Shown: positions 1 through 9,483 of the stretch, one piece after another
Layout of the letters: every line of letters begins with the position of its first letter
How positions within the stretch are numbered: position 1 is the first letter of the stretch
Assembly (NCBI RefSeq): GCF_029714365.1
Contig: NZ_CP121659.1
Span: 3,247,001-3,311,000 of the forward strand
Origin: Sinorhizobium terangae
GTDB lineage: Bacteria > Pseudomonadota > Alphaproteobacteria > Rhizobiales > Rhizobiaceae
Length of the DNA stretch: 64,000 nt
Direction of reading: 5' to 3'
The notes under the pieces: model-generated
What the model saw: the letters and a program-made list of their open reading frames with translations, nothing else
What the model was told of the DNA's origin: nothing
Database searches by the model: none
Made by a program: the position numbers and the translations under genes

Positions 1-1
1 T

Positions 2-481
2 GTCGACAACATCCGCGACGCCTTCGTGAAATTCGACCCTCAGAACGCCGAAACCTACAAGGCGAATGCCGAGGCCTATAAGCAGAAGATCGAGGCGGCT
101 GTCGCGCCGATCCGGGCCGAACTCGAGAAGATCCCGGCGGAAAAGCGCTGGCTCGTCTCGAGCGAGGGCGCCTTCAGCTACCTGATCCGCGACTTCGGCA
201 TGAAGGAACTTTATCTCTGGCCGATCAATGCCGATCAGCAGGGCACGCCGCAGCAGGTGCGCAAGGTGATCGACGCGGTCCGTGCCAACAACATTCCGGT
301 GGTCTTTTCCGAGAGCACGATCTCGCCGGATCCGGCGGAACAGGTGGCGCGGGAAACCGGCGCGAGATATGGCGGTGTGCTCTACGTCGATTCCTTGAGC
401 GAGGCCGATGGCCCGGTGCCGACCTACATTGATCTCCTGCGCGTCACCTCCGAAACGATCGCGAAAGGTCTTTCGCAATGA
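2..481 (+). CDS. sitA: Mn/Fe ABC transporter substrate-binding protein, C-terminal part (5' end outside window)
   Basis: The reading frame is open from the first bases of the window, so the gene starts upstream and only about 159 C-terminal residues are visible. They match the C-terminal lobe of periplasmic metal-binding proteins of the ZnuA/SitA/MntC class: the long backbone helix, then [11 protein letters not shown], and near the end FSEST and YVDSL, which carry the Glu and Asp metal ligands of this family. The stop overlaps the sitB start (ATGA), the expected order for a sitABCD operon importing Mn2+ and possibly Fe2+. Regulation by a Mur/Fur-type repressor is known for rhizobial sit operons, but the promoter is outside the window. 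Confidence 0.93.
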   Translation, partial: VDNIRDAFVKFDPQNAETYKANAEAYKQKIEAAVAPIRAELEKIPAEKRWLVSSEGAFSYLIRDFGMKELYLWPINADQQGTPQQVRKVIDAVRANNIPVVFSESTISPDPAEQVARETGARYGGVLYVDSLSEADGPVPTYIDLLRVTSETIAKGLSQ

Positions 482-1407
482 AACTTGAGGTAAAGGAACG
501 CGCCGGGCCGGCGCCAGCTCCAACGGACGAGGGCAGCGGCATCCGCGTCCGCGGCGCCACCGTGACCTATCGCACCGGTCACCGGGCGCTTCGCGATGCT
601 TCCTTCGGGATCCCGACCGGCACGATCGCAGCCCTCGTCGGGGTCAACGGCAGCGGCAAGTCGACCCTGTTCAAGGCAATCATGGGCTTCGTCCGGTTGG
701 CGCAGGGCGAAATCTCGATCCTCGGGCTTCCCGTATCGGCGGCGCTGAAGCGAAACCTCGTCGCCTACGTGCCCCAGGCCGAGGAGGTCGACTGGAACTT
801 CCCGGTTCTCGTCGAGGACGTGGTGATGATGGGCCGATACGGCCACATGAACATGCTTCGGATCCCGAAGAAAGCGGATCATGACGCGGTCGAGGCCGCA
901 CTTGCGCGTGTCGGCATGAGCGATTTCCGCAAGCGCCAGATCGGCGAGCTTTCCGGTGGCCAGAAGAAACGCGTCTTCCTCGCCCGCGCTCTCGCCCAGG
1001 ACGGCCGCGTCATCCTGCTCGACGAGCCCTTTACCGGTGTCGACGTCAAGACTGAGGATGCGATCATCCGTCTGCTGATCGGCCTGCGCGACGAGGGGCG
1101 CGTGATGCTCGTCTCCACCCATAATCTCGGCAGCGTGCCGGAGTTCTGCGACAGCACCGTGCTTCTGAAGAACACGGTGCTCGCCTACGGACCGACGGCA
1201 ACCACGTTCACCCGCGAAAACCTCGAACTCGCCTTCGGCGGCGTGCTGCGCCACTTCGTGCTCGGCGGCGAGCATCTGCACGACGACGCCGACCCACGCC
1301 AGCTTGCCGTCATCAGCGACGACGAGCGCCCGCTCGTCATGTACGGCGCGCAGGGGCGCATGGTGACGCAGCCGGCAAAGCCCGAGAGCGAGGCGGACAG
1401 CGAATGA
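478..1407 (+). CDS. sitB: Mn/Fe ABC transporter ATP-binding protein
   Basis: This is a cytoplasmic ABC ATPase of 309 residues. The Walker A motif GVNGSGKST lies at about 55-63, the signature LSGGQKKR begins near 158 and the Walker B/Glu VILLDEP is at about 178-184. After that comes the H-loop STHN. It is the energising subunit of the SitABCD importer. Its start overlaps the sitA stop by four bases and its stop overlaps the sitC start by four, so translation is probably coupled. A ~25-residue N-terminal extension before the ABC fold and an Asp/Glu-rich tail are minor features. Confidence 0.95.
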   Translation: MKLEVKERAGPAPAPTDEGSGIRVRGATVTYRTGHRALRDASFGIPTGTIAALVGVNGSGKSTLFKAIMGFVRLAQGEISILGLPVSAALKRNLVAYVPQAEEVDWNFPVLVEDVVMMGRYGHMNMLRIPKKADHDAVEAALARVGMSDFRKRQIGELSGGQKKRVFLARALAQDGRVILLDEPFTGVDVKTEDAIIRLLIGLRDEGRVMLVSTHNLGSVPEFCDSTVLLKNTVLAYGPTATTFTRENLELAFGGVLRHFVLGGEHLHDDADPRQLAVISDDERPLVMYGAQGRMVTQPAKPESEADSE

Positions 1408-2264
1408 TCGCCACCCTCGTCGAGCCGTTCACATACGGCTATATGCTGAATGCCATGTGGGTCAGCGCACTGGTCGGTGCGGTCTGCGCCTTCCTCTCGG
1501 CCTATCTCATGCTCAAGGGCTGGTCGCTGATCGGCGACGCGCTTTCCCACTCGATCGTGCCCGGGGTCGCCGGTGCCTATATGCTGGGGCTTCCTTTTTC
1601 GCTCGGCGCCTTCTTTTCTGGCGCCCTTGCCGCAGCCGCCATGCTGTTCCTGAACCAGCGCACGCGGCTGAAGGAGGACACGATCATCGGGCTGATCTTC
1701 ACGTCCTTCTTCGGCCTCGGCCTCTTCATGGTGTCGCTATCGCCGACCTCGGTGAACATCCAGACGATCGTGCTCGGCAACATCCTCGCCATCACCCCGG
1801 CCGACACGCTGCAGCTCGCAATCATCGGCGTCGTCTCGCTGGCGATCCTCTTCGCGAAATGGAAGGACCTGATGGTCACCTTCTTCGATGAGAGCCATGC
1901 CCGCTCAATCGGCATCAAGACGACCTTCCTGAAAGTGCTGTTCTTCACGCTCCTCTCGGCCTCCACCGTCGCCGCCCTTCAGACCGTCGGCGCCTTTCTC
2001 GTCATCGCCATGGTTGTAACCCCCGGGGCGACCGCCTACCTGCTCACCGATCGTTTCCCGAAGCTGATTGCGATCAGCATCGCGATCGGCGCGGCTACGA
2101 GCTTCTTCGGCGCCTATGCGAGCTATTTCCTCGATGGCGCGACCGGCGGCATCATCATCGTGCTGCAGACGCTGATCTTCCTCCTCGCCTTCGTCTTCGC
2201 CCCGAAGCATGGGCTGATCGCCGCCCGCCGTCGCGGCTCCGAAGCCCTGGAGGCCGCACGATGA
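1404..2264 (+). CDS. sitC: Mn/Fe ABC transporter permease
   Basis: This 286-residue polytopic membrane protein belongs to the ABC-3 (ZnuB/MntB/SitC) family. The [19 protein letters not shown] segment near residue 37 is the family hallmark, and about eight hydrophobic spans follow. It forms one half of the transmembrane channel with SitD. The genes overlap by four bases on both sides (ATGA), so stoichiometric, coupled expression is likely. The C-terminus is Arg-rich and probably cytoplasmic. Calling it SitC rather than another ABC-3 permease depends on the operon order. Confidence 0.94.
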   Translation: MIATLVEPFTYGYMLNAMWVSALVGAVCAFLSAYLMLKGWSLIGDALSHSIVPGVAGAYMLGLPFSLGAFFSGALAAAAMLFLNQRTRLKEDTIIGLIFTSFFGLGLFMVSLSPTSVNIQTIVLGNILAITPADTLQLAIIGVVSLAILFAKWKDLMVTFFDESHARSIGIKTTFLKVLFFTLLSASTVAALQTVGAFLVIAMVVTPGATAYLLTDRFPKLIAISIAIGAATSFFGAYASYFLDGATGGIIIVLQTLIFLLAFVFAPKHGLIAARRRGSEALEAAR

Positions 2265-3112
2265 TCTCGTTCGACATGCTTCTCGCCGTCTTCGAATTCG
2301 AGTTCATGCGCAATGCGCTATTGATCTCGGTGCTGGTCGCGATCCCGACGGCAATGCTCTCCTGCTTCCTCGTCCTCAAGGGCTGGTCGCTGATGGGCGA
2401 TGCGATCTCACACGCTGTTTTTCCCGGCGTCGTCATCTCCTACATCGTCGGCCTGCCGCTCGCCGTCGGCGCCTTTGCTGCCGGCATGTGCTGTGCGCTC
2501 CTGACCGGCTATCTCAAGGAAAACAGCCGCATCAAGCAGGACACGGTAATGGGCATCGTCTTTTCCGGCATGTTCGGATTCGGCCTGGTGCTCTACACCA
2601 AAATCCAGAGCGACGTGCATCTCGACCACATTCTTTTCGGCGACATGCTCGGCATCGGCTGGGGCGATATTCTGGAAACGGGCATTATTGCGCTTGTTGC
2701 TGCCGGTGTTCTCGGCCTCAAGTGGCGCGACCTGCTGCTGCACGCGTTCGATCCCGCCCAGGCGCGCGCTGTCGGGCTGCCGGTCGGATGGCTGCACTAC
2801 GGGCTGCTTGCGATCCTGTCGCTGACGATCGTCGGCGCGCTGAAGGCCGTCGGCCTCATTCTCGCGATCGCGATGCTGATCGCACCCGGGGCAATCGCCT
2901 TTCTGTTGACGCGCACATTCGGCGGCATGCTGATCGTCGCGGTGCTTGTCGCCGTCGTCGCCTCATTTGCCGGGGTTTACCTGTCCTTCTTCATCGACAG
3001 CGCCCCTGCCCCGACCATCGTGATGCTGATGACGGTGATCTTCCTCGCCGCCTTCGCCTATTCCACCTGGAGGACGGCACGCCTGGCGAGCGCGTTGAAT
3101 TCAAACGATTAG
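2261..3112 (+). CDS. sitD: Mn/Fe ABC transporter permease
   Basis: This is the second ABC-3 family permease of the importer (283 residues), homologous to SitC. It repeats the hallmark as LKGWSLMGDAISHAVFPGV and is largely hydrophobic throughout. Two different permeases rather than one homodimerising permease is characteristic of Sit systems. It is the last gene of the operon. The next gene is on the opposite strand and ends only 35 bp downstream, so the two transcripts converge. No clear intrinsic terminator is visible in that short gap. Confidence 0.94.
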   Translation: MISFDMLLAVFEFEFMRNALLISVLVAIPTAMLSCFLVLKGWSLMGDAISHAVFPGVVISYIVGLPLAVGAFAAGMCCALLTGYLKENSRIKQDTVMGIVFSGMFGFGLVLYTKIQSDVHLDHILFGDMLGIGWGDILETGIIALVAAGVLGLKWRDLLLHAFDPAQARAVGLPVGWLHYGLLAILSLTIVGALKAVGLILAIAMLIAPGAIAFLLTRTFGGMLIVAVLVAVVASFAGVYLSFFIDSAPAPTIVMLMTVIFLAAFAYSTWRTARLASALNSND

Positions 3113-3147
3113 CGCTCTCATGACTGGAGCCAAGGCGCTCGCGACGT

Positions 3148-5163
3148 TCATTTCCGCGCCAAAGGTTCCGCGTGGCATAATAGCGGCGCAAGCTGACGAG
3201 CAAGCTCCTCGCTCAACGTGCGCATGTAAGTCGCTGTTACGTGATGCTTGTCATAATAGACCTGCACATTGCCGATGACGGCAGGGCAGATTTCCGCGGT
3301 GCAGAAATAATCGGAAAAGTCCAGGAAATGCAGGTTTTTCTTGAAGGACACCGCGCGTGTCGGGCTGATCGGAGCGAGCACCGAATTCCGCTCTACAGTG
3401 CATTTCGGCGAGAAGCGGCCATTGATTTCCACGCACTCGGGAACGTCAAAGCCAAACCAGGGCGTGTCGCGCATTGCCACGATCGGAATTCCCGCCGCCG
3501 CCAGTTTCTCCCATTGCCGTTGATAACCGGCCGGAACCTCCTCGACACCACCGACTACCCGCGTGGATGTGGTGAAAATCAGATCCGGCCTTGTGGTCAG
3601 CAATCTTTCCATCAGCAGTTCGTTCCACTTGGTGCAAGCATCACGATAGGCGGGTACGTCGGACGACACCTCCGAGCTCAGGACGCAACTGCTCTTGGTG
3701 TAGGTGACAATTTTCCACTCTGGATACCGCTGCAGCACGCCCTGCAGGGCAGGTAGCCAATGCACGCTGTGCGAACCGCCGACTAGCGCCAAAATGTGGC
3801 TTGCGTCTCTCGGTCCATAACTGCAACTGAGCAAGGCGGTGCCCAGCAGCGACTGATGGCAACCGTCCCGATATACGTCGGCATCGTCCCACCTTGCGGT
3901 CATTGGTCCAGGATGGACGGGGATCTCACTCGAACCCGCCGCGAGCCCCTTGATAGCCGCACCGGGGTAATGCTCGGGATCAACGACACGCAGTCGCTCC
4001 TCGGCCATGCTTTGGGCGGCCTCTACTCTCCAGACGAACAGGCCCGCCGCGATTACGGCAAGGGCGGTGATCGCTCCGAAGGCCGTTTGCAAGGGGCGGT
4101 CATCCTTCTTCCGTCGGGGAAAACGCGCCTCCCCGATTCGCGTCGTGAGATAGGAGAGGACGATCGAGACGAGCAGGACGACCGAGCCCTCTATTGGACC
4201 GGCCGAGGTTTGATACGTGTAGGTGAGATAGAAGACGAGGATTGGCCAGTGCCAGAGATACAGACAATAAGAGATGTCCCCAAGCCACGTAAGCGGTCGC
4301 GCAGCCAGCAACCTTGCGACGCCGAACCGTAGTGGCGGACCATCGCCACAAACAAGGATCGCCGCGGCGGCGAGTGTCGGCCAGAGCGCCGCGTAACCGG
4401 GAAAAACAGTCGAAACCTCAAGCAGGATGCCGCAGCTCAGAATAGCCGCCAAACCAACCCATCCGCCGACGGTCCGCAGCGTTGGCGACAAAATGATGCC
4501 GGGCAGCAGCAGGCGAGCGATTGCACCAAGCGCAAATTCCCAGATACGTGCAAAGGTGTCGTAGTAGGCGAATGCCTGGTTTCGGGAGGTGCTATAGATC
4601 GAGTAGGCCAACGACAGCGCAAATACACTTGTGAGAAACACCAGCAGGTCGGTGCGCGACGGCCGACGCCTTATCAAGGCAAATATGGCAATACCCGCTG
4701 CCAAGATCAGCAGGCATTGGACCTGGGCGGACATTGCCCAATAGTGCTGGACCGGGCTTCCCACTTCGTCTCGTGCGAGATAGTCGATCGCCGCAGTCGC
4801 GAGGAACCAATTCTCTACATATGCCGAGCTCGCCGCAATCTGATGAATCCCGGCTTCCCATCGCATCCTCGGCAGCCAAAACGGCGCCGACATTGCGATC
4901 ACAGCAACCACCAGAAAGGACGAGGGCAGAAGCCGACGGGCCAACTTGGTGGCAAAGAGGACGAGGTCCACGTGGTGCCCGGCTTCCGCCTGGCGCGCCA
5001 GCGACCCAATAAGCAGATACCCGGAGACGATGAAAAAGACATCGACACCACCGGAAACCCGACCGATCCATATGTGATAAATCGCGACCAGAAGTGCGCC
5101 GATAGCCCGCAGGCCCTGAATGTCATCACGCCGCGGTACAGCACGAATATTCGGCTCGACCAT
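3148..5163 (-). CDS. membrane O-acyltransferase with C-terminal SGNH domain (OafA-like)
   Basis: This protein of about 671 residues has two parts. The N-terminal ~380 residues are an acyltransferase-3 membrane domain with the classic opening IQGLRAIGALLVAIYHIW, then VDVFFIVSGYLL and about ten hydrophobic spans. The C-terminal ~230 residues are a periplasmic SGNH/GDSL-type domain with VGGSHSVHWL as the nucleophile block and YYDKHHVT as the likely Asp/His block. Proteins of this build O-acetylate (or otherwise acylate) surface polysaccharide, LPS O-antigen or secreted glycans. The substrate here is unknown and no polysaccharide genes are adjacent. The start is ambiguous: ATG at 5163 follows directly on a GTG at 5166. 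It is convergent with sitD. Confidence 0.85.
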   Translation of the reverse strand: MVEPNIRAVPRRDDIQGLRAIGALLVAIYHIWIGRVSGGVDVFFIVSGYLLIGSLARQAEAGHHVDLVLFATKLARRLLPSSFLVVAVIAMSAPFWLPRMRWEAGIHQIAASSAYVENWFLATAAIDYLARDEVGSPVQHYWAMSAQVQCLLILAAGIAIFALIRRRPSRTDLLVFLTSVFALSLAYSIYSTSRNQAFAYYDTFARIWEFALGAIARLLLPGIILSPTLRTVGGWVGLAAILSCGILLEVSTVFPGYAALWPTLAAAAILVCGDGPPLRFGVARLLAARPLTWLGDISYCLYLWHWPILVFYLTYTYQTSAGPIEGSVVLLVSIVLSYLTTRIGEARFPRRKKDDRPLQTAFGAITALAVIAAGLFVWRVEAAQSMAEERLRVVDPEHYPGAAIKGLAAGSSEIPVHPGPMTARWDDADVYRDGCHQSLLGTALLSCSYGPRDASHILALVGGSHSVHWLPALQGVLQRYPEWKIVTYTKSSCVLSSEVSSDVPAYRDACTKWNELLMERLLTTRPDLIFTTSTRVVGGVEEVPAGYQRQWEKLAAAGIPIVAMRDTPWFGFDVPECVEINGRFSPKCTVERNSVLAPISPTRAVSFKKNLHFLDFSDYFCTAEICPAVIGNVQVYYDKHHVTATYMRTLSEELARQLAPLLCHAEPLARK

Positions 5164-5464
5164 CACTTTGGTTCGGCCCCGCTAAGCAGGTCGGGGGACC
5201 CGGACGGCCTCGATAGAGCCTCGAAACGCATTAGGTCTGTTGATCCGATCGCCAACCTGCGTCACTTTCGAGATCGAATTAGTCGATTGTGCATTAACTG
5301 TCTAAAATGGCGCACAAAGCAATGCCAGGACCGGAAACGGCGGATCACTTTCGGCGCTAAATGTCACAAAGGTTGATAACTCGCTGTCAATCAACCTCAA
5401 TGCGCACCAGACGACCGGCGTGGATGAGATTTGGCATTAGCGAAAGCGCAGTGCAACTAATGTC
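5164..5464. other. intergenic spacer, no gene seen
   Basis: About 300 bp between the enolase-superfamily stop and the acyltransferase start, both on the minus strand. It is visibly richer in A/T than its neighbours. No open frame with coding character, repeat copy or convincing terminator was found. It presumably holds the acyltransferase promoter. Confidence 0.5.
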
Positions 5465-6589
5465 TCAGCCGATCCGGGTCGCGTTCAACCGCCCCTCGTC
5501 GAGAACGACACCGAGGCCGGGCGCCTCGCCAAGTTCGAGCCAGCCCTTCTGATGTCGGAGCGGCACTGCCAGCGGATAGTCGCGGCGCATTTCGCTCCAT
5601 TCCGGATTGTCGTAAGGATATTCGAGCCAGGGCGCATCGCCGACGCCCGCCGTCAGATGCGCGTTTGCCAACACGCCGATGCCGTTGGTCCAGGAGTGCG
5701 GCGTGAACATCACGCCCGCCTCGCGCGCCTGCCAGGCGAGCCTGCGGCAGCCGGTGATGCCGCCGACCAGCGCCACGTCCGGCTGGATCACGTCAAAGGC
5801 CCGCTCCTCGATGATGTCGCGGAACTCGTAAAGCTCGCGGGTCATCTCTCCGCCGGCGATGCGGACGGACGTCGCATCGCTTAATCGTCTCATGCCTTTC
5901 CGGTCGGAGCGATGCAGCGGTTCCTCCATCCAGTAGACGCCGAGCCGCTCCAGTTCCCCGGCAACTGCAAGCGCATCCTTGAAGGTCCAGGCAAGCATCG
6001 TATCCCAAGGCATGCGCCAGCCCTGATTGCAATCGACCATCAATTCCAGCCGGTCGCCGACCCGCGCGCGGATTGCCTCCAGCGCCCGCACGTCCTCCCG
6101 CCAGCCGTCGCGGCCGCCGGCGGACGCGGTGAAGCGAACCTTCATCGCCGGAAAGCCTTCCTCCAGATAGCTTTCGGCCTGCGCCGCCATCGCGCCGGCG
6201 TCGCGGAGGACGCCGGAGGAGGCATAGAGACGAACTCTTTCCGCCCGACCGCCAAGCATCCGCCACACGGGCTCGCCTGTGATTTTTCCGGTCAGATCCC
6301 AGAGCGCCAGATCCATCGGCCAGCAGCGGCCATAGTGGAAGTTGATATGCGACAGCACCTCGTAATGCCGCTCGACATGGCGCGGATCCTCGCCGATGAA
6401 GAGGTCTTCGTGGCCCTCGAAGCCTTTCATGAGGTCGCCGGAGCCGATCCCCTCGCGACCCTCGTCGTCGCGCACCCTGACGATCGTCGCATCGAAGTGT
6501 CTGCGCGGCCGCCCGTCCCAGCTTGCCTTGAACGGCGGGTCGAGCGGCAGGCGGTGATGGGTGATCTCTACGGAAACGATCTTGCTCAT
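5465..6589 (-). CDS. enolase-superfamily enzyme, mandelate racemase/muconate lactonizing type
   Basis: A cytoplasmic Mg2+-dependent enzyme of 374 residues. The capping domain is at about 1-120 and the barrel follows. Visible catalytic positions are K150-V-R152 on strand 2, metal ligands D186 (VDCNQ), E222 (MEEP) and E248 (GGE), then D271 and H298 (PHSW), the His/Asp dyad of the mandelate racemase subgroup. The usual second Lys of KxK is Arg here. Such enzymes mostly dehydrate or epimerise acid sugars, but the substrate cannot be read from the sequence. A good ribosome site (GGAAGAG) precedes ATG 6589. It is the third gene after an alcohol and an aldehyde dehydrogenase, so it likely acts in the same catabolic route. 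Confidence 0.85.
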   Translation of the reverse strand: MSKIVSVEITHHRLPLDPPFKASWDGRPRRHFDATIVRVRDDEGREGIGSGDLMKGFEGHEDLFIGEDPRHVERHYEVLSHINFHYGRCWPMDLALWDLTGKITGEPVWRMLGGRAERVRLYASSGVLRDAGAMAAQAESYLEEGFPAMKVRFTASAGGRDGWREDVRALEAIRARVGDRLELMVDCNQGWRMPWDTMLAWTFKDALAVAGELERLGVYWMEEPLHRSDRKGMRRLSDATSVRIAGGEMTRELYEFRDIIEERAFDVIQPDVALVGGITGCRRLAWQAREAGVMFTPHSWTNGIGVLANAHLTAGVGDAPWLEYPYDNPEWSEMRRDYPLAVPLRHQKGWLELGEAPGLGVVLDEGRLNATRIG

Positions 6590-6634
6590 GGCTCTTCCGA
6601 TCCGCCTCTTTGTTCTTCACATCCCTCAGAGACT

Positions 6635-8134
6635 CTAACCGAACTGCTGCCAGATGGTCTTGTAGTCGCAATATTTGTCGATCGCATGCACTGAACGGTC
6701 GCGGCCGAAGCCGGATTGCTTGAAGCCGCCGAACGGTGTCGCGAAGTTCGACATGTCGTAGCTATTGATCCAGACCGTGCCCGCATGGATCGCCTCGGAG
6801 AAGCGATGCGCCCGGTCCATGTCGCGGGTAAAGACCGCGCCCGCCAACCCGTAGATGGTGTCGTTGGCGATCCTCAGCGCCTCCTCCTCCGTGTCGAAGG
6901 GAATGGCGGCGAGCACCGGCCCGAAGATTTCCTGGCGCGCGAGCATCATGTCGTTGGTGACGTCCACGAAGACGCCGGGCGAAACATAATAGCCGCCGGT
7001 TTCATCCATGACGCGCTTGGCGCCAAACGCACGGCGCCCACCTTCCTTTTCGCCGGCATCGATCATCGAAAGCACCTTGTTCATATGGTCTTCCTCGATC
7101 AAGGCGCCGATCTGCGCCGAAGGATCGAGCGGATGGCCGAGCGTGATCTCGCGCCTGGTCACCGCCTCGATCCTTTCGATCAGCATCTCCTGCACCGAGC
7201 GCTGGACGATCAGCCGCGTCGATGCGTGGCAGGTTTCGCCGGAGTTGTAGAAGCAGCCCCAGGCGGCGGCACTTGCCGCCGCATCGAGGTCGGCGTCGTC
7301 GAAGACCACGAGCGGCGACTTGCCGCCCAGTTCCAGCGCCACGCGCTTGACGTTCGACTGCGCCGCATAGCCCATGATCAGCTTGCCGACTTCGGTCGAG
7401 CCGGTAAAGGCGATCATGTCGACATCCATGTGCAGCGCCAGCGGCTTACCAGCCTCCTCGCCGTATCCGGTGACGACGTTGAACACACCAGCCGGAAGCC
7501 CCGCCTCCACTGCGAGTTCAGCGAGCCGGATGGCGGAGAGCGAAGACTGTTCGGCCGGCTTCAGCACGACCGAATTGCCGGCCGCGATCGCCGGGCCGAG
7601 CTTCCAGGCGTCGATGATCAGCGGATAGTTCCACGGCGTGATCGCACCGATGACGCCGAGCGGCACTTTCCGCACCAAGGCACGTGCGTTCGGCCCGGTC
7701 GGCGCGATCTCGTCATAGAGCTTGTCGATCATCTCGCCGTAATACTGGATGCCTTCGGCTGCGAGCCGGACATCGACGTTGAGCGACGCCATGATCGGCT
7801 TGCCGACATCGAGCGTGTCCAGCAAAGCGAGTTCCTCGCCGTGCTGCCGGATGAGATCCGCCCATCGGAGCATGATCTTCTTCTTTTCCAGCGGTTCCTT
7901 CTTGCGCCAGATGCCGCTCTCGAAGGCGGCCCGGGCTGCTGCCACAGCCGCGTCTATATCTTTGGAGTTGCCGCGTGCCAGTTCCGGACCCGGCCTTCCA
8001 TCCATCGGCCGGAAGCGCGTGAACGTCTCGCCGGACACGGAGGCCCGGTGCGCGCCGTCGATGAAATGCCGACCCTTGAACGTCAGTTCGGCAAGCAGGC
8101 TTTCCCAATAGGCGCGCGTGTATTCCTTCGTCAT
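6635..8134 (-). CDS. NAD(P)+-dependent aldehyde dehydrogenase
   Basis: A classical aldehyde dehydrogenase of 499 residues, the usual length. It has the TPWNYPL cofactor-binding segment at 166-172, KPAEQS, FTGSTEVG, the general base E268 in LELGGKSP and the nucleophile C302 in SGETCHAS. The best resemblance is to the PuuC/betaine-aldehyde branch that oxidises amino- or hydroxy-aldehydes to acids. One base separates it from the upstream alcohol dehydrogenase stop, and its ribosome site (AAAGGA) lies inside that gene. The pair probably converts an alcohol through an aldehyde to an acid, with the enolase-superfamily enzyme downstream. Substrate unknown. Confidence 0.88.
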   Translation of the reverse strand: MTKEYTRAYWESLLAELTFKGRHFIDGAHRASVSGETFTRFRPMDGRPGPELARGNSKDIDAAVAAARAAFESGIWRKKEPLEKKKIMLRWADLIRQHGEELALLDTLDVGKPIMASLNVDVRLAAEGIQYYGEMIDKLYDEIAPTGPNARALVRKVPLGVIGAITPWNYPLIIDAWKLGPAIAAGNSVVLKPAEQSSLSAIRLAELAVEAGLPAGVFNVVTGYGEEAGKPLALHMDVDMIAFTGSTEVGKLIMGYAAQSNVKRVALELGGKSPLVVFDDADLDAAASAAAWGCFYNSGETCHASTRLIVQRSVQEMLIERIEAVTRREITLGHPLDPSAQIGALIEEDHMNKVLSMIDAGEKEGGRRAFGAKRVMDETGGYYVSPGVFVDVTNDMMLARQEIFGPVLAAIPFDTEEEALRIANDTIYGLAGAVFTRDMDRAHRFSEAIHAGTVWINSYDMSNFATPFGGFKQSGFGRDRSVHAIDKYCDYKTIWQQFG

Positions 8135-8135
8135 C

Positions 8136-9278
8136 TCATTGTCCTTTCGCCAGCGCCATCAACTTCGCCGCAAAGCGATCGATATCGGCATCCGTCACGT
8201 CGCGGATCGTCGACCGGCGCATGGGCTGGTTTTCCGGAGCTTTCATTTCGCGGGCGAGGTCGTCGGCGCGGAAGGCGCCGAATGCCCTCGGTAAAGCACG
8301 CGCGACGCCGCAGCGGTCCATCAGTTCGGAGACGAAGGCGGGAAGATCGGCGGCCTTATCCACGCCGCAAGCCCTTGCCGCGCGGTCGAGATCGGCCGTG
8401 TCCGCCTCGACAAGCCAGCCGATCGTCGCCTCGAAGCCAAGCGCGGTGGCAAGCCCGTGGTGCACCGGTGCGAGCCCGGCCAATGCATGGCTGATGTTGT
8501 GCGCGATCGCCGTGCCGCAATTGTCGATGGCAACCCCGGCAAGGCAGGAACCGAGCAGCACCTTGCCGCGCGCTTCCAGATTGCCGGACTCCTTCACCGC
8601 CGTCTCCAGCGCGCTTGTGATGAGCCGCAATGCCTCATGCGCATAAAACTGGGCGCCGCTGTGCGTGTTGCGATTGGTCGCCGCTTCGAACGCGTGGACG
8701 AACGCATCGAGCCCGCACCAGGCGGTGAAGTTGGCGGGCAAGGTCATGGTCAGTGCTGGATCGAGCAGCACCAGATCGGCCTTTGTCTCCGCCCCCCAGA
8801 TCCAGAGCTTCTTGCCTTCGGGGCCTGAAAAGATGTTGGTAGCGGAGGTCTCAGACCCGGTGCCGGCCGTCGTCGGCACCAGGATTTTCTTCAAGGGGTT
8901 TTTCGGCAACGGATTGGCGCCGAGCGCATAGTGCATCGGGTCCCGGTCCGAGGCCGCACAACAGGCGACGATCTTGGCGATGTCGAGCGCTGACCCGCCG
9001 CCAATGCCGACGACAAGATCGCAACCCGCCGCCGTTTCAAGCGCCGCGTGCAGATGGGCAAGCTTCGGCTCTCCGGTGAATTCCGAGAGGACGCGGGTGC
9101 GGATGCCCTCCTGCTCAAGAGCATTCGTGACACTTTCGCTCAAACCGGACTGCGCGAGAAAGATATCGATAACGATGATCGCGCGTTGCGCGCCAAGCGT
9201 CCTTGCGGCGAGGCCAAGGGTCTGATGAATATTCTCTCCGAAACGGATTTCCGGAATGAAGGACATGGAGAACTGCAA
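8136..9278 (-). CDS. iron-containing (group III) alcohol dehydrogenase
   Basis: This 380-residue protein has the Fe-ADH fold: the nucleotide-binding GIGGGSALDIAK near 91-102, PTTAGTGSE at 135-143, and metal ligands D191, H195, H260 and H274 by alignment with FucO-type enzymes. It should interconvert an alcohol and an aldehyde or ketone with NAD(P). The start is taken as TTG at 9278 because GGGAG sits eight bases upstream; the internal ATG at 9266 has no such site. It is the first gene of the minus-strand operon and is divergent from a LysR gene, with a RIME copy in the shared upstream region. Confidence 0.85.
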   Translation of the reverse strand: MQFSMSFIPEIRFGENIHQTLGLAARTLGAQRAIIVIDIFLAQSGLSESVTNALEQEGIRTRVLSEFTGEPKLAHLHAALETAAGCDLVVGIGGGSALDIAKIVACCAASDRDPMHYALGANPLPKNPLKKILVPTTAGTGSETSATNIFSGPEGKKLWIWGAETKADLVLLDPALTMTLPANFTAWCGLDAFVHAFEAATNRNTHSGAQFYAHEALRLITSALETAVKESGNLEARGKVLLGSCLAGVAIDNCGTAIAHNISHALAGLAPVHHGLATALGFEATIGWLVEADTADLDRAARACGVDKAADLPAFVSELMDRCGVARALPRAFGAFRADDLAREMKAPENQPMRRSTIRDVTDADIDRFAAKLMALAKGQ

Positions 9279-9302
9279 GGGTCGTGCTCCCGGCTGACCT
9301 TA

Positions 9303-9405
9303 CTGCATGTTTCCTTAAATCGTATCCGATTTAAGGATAAAAACATGCAGCAATTCAAAGTATTACAGCGTCCTTTGCGCGTCTGATAAGACGCGCGGCG
9401 CTGTA
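9303..9405. repeat. RIME1-like two-palindrome element
   Basis: Two adjacent imperfect hairpins joined by a short linker. The first runs CTGCATG...CATGCAG with an inner TTAAATCG/CGATTTAA arm. The second runs TACAGCG...CGCTGTA and contains GCGCGTCT/AGACGCGC. The size and two-palindrome architecture match the rhizobial RIME1 element. This copy lies in the divergent region between the alcohol dehydrogenase and the LysR gene, 25 bp upstream of the former. Confidence 0.85.
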
Positions 9406-9483
9406 TGTCGCGGCTTTACCCTGCAACACGATCTGATATTTTCAAATCCGGTGAATTTTCGGCCTTTTTGATAACCTGAAGTC

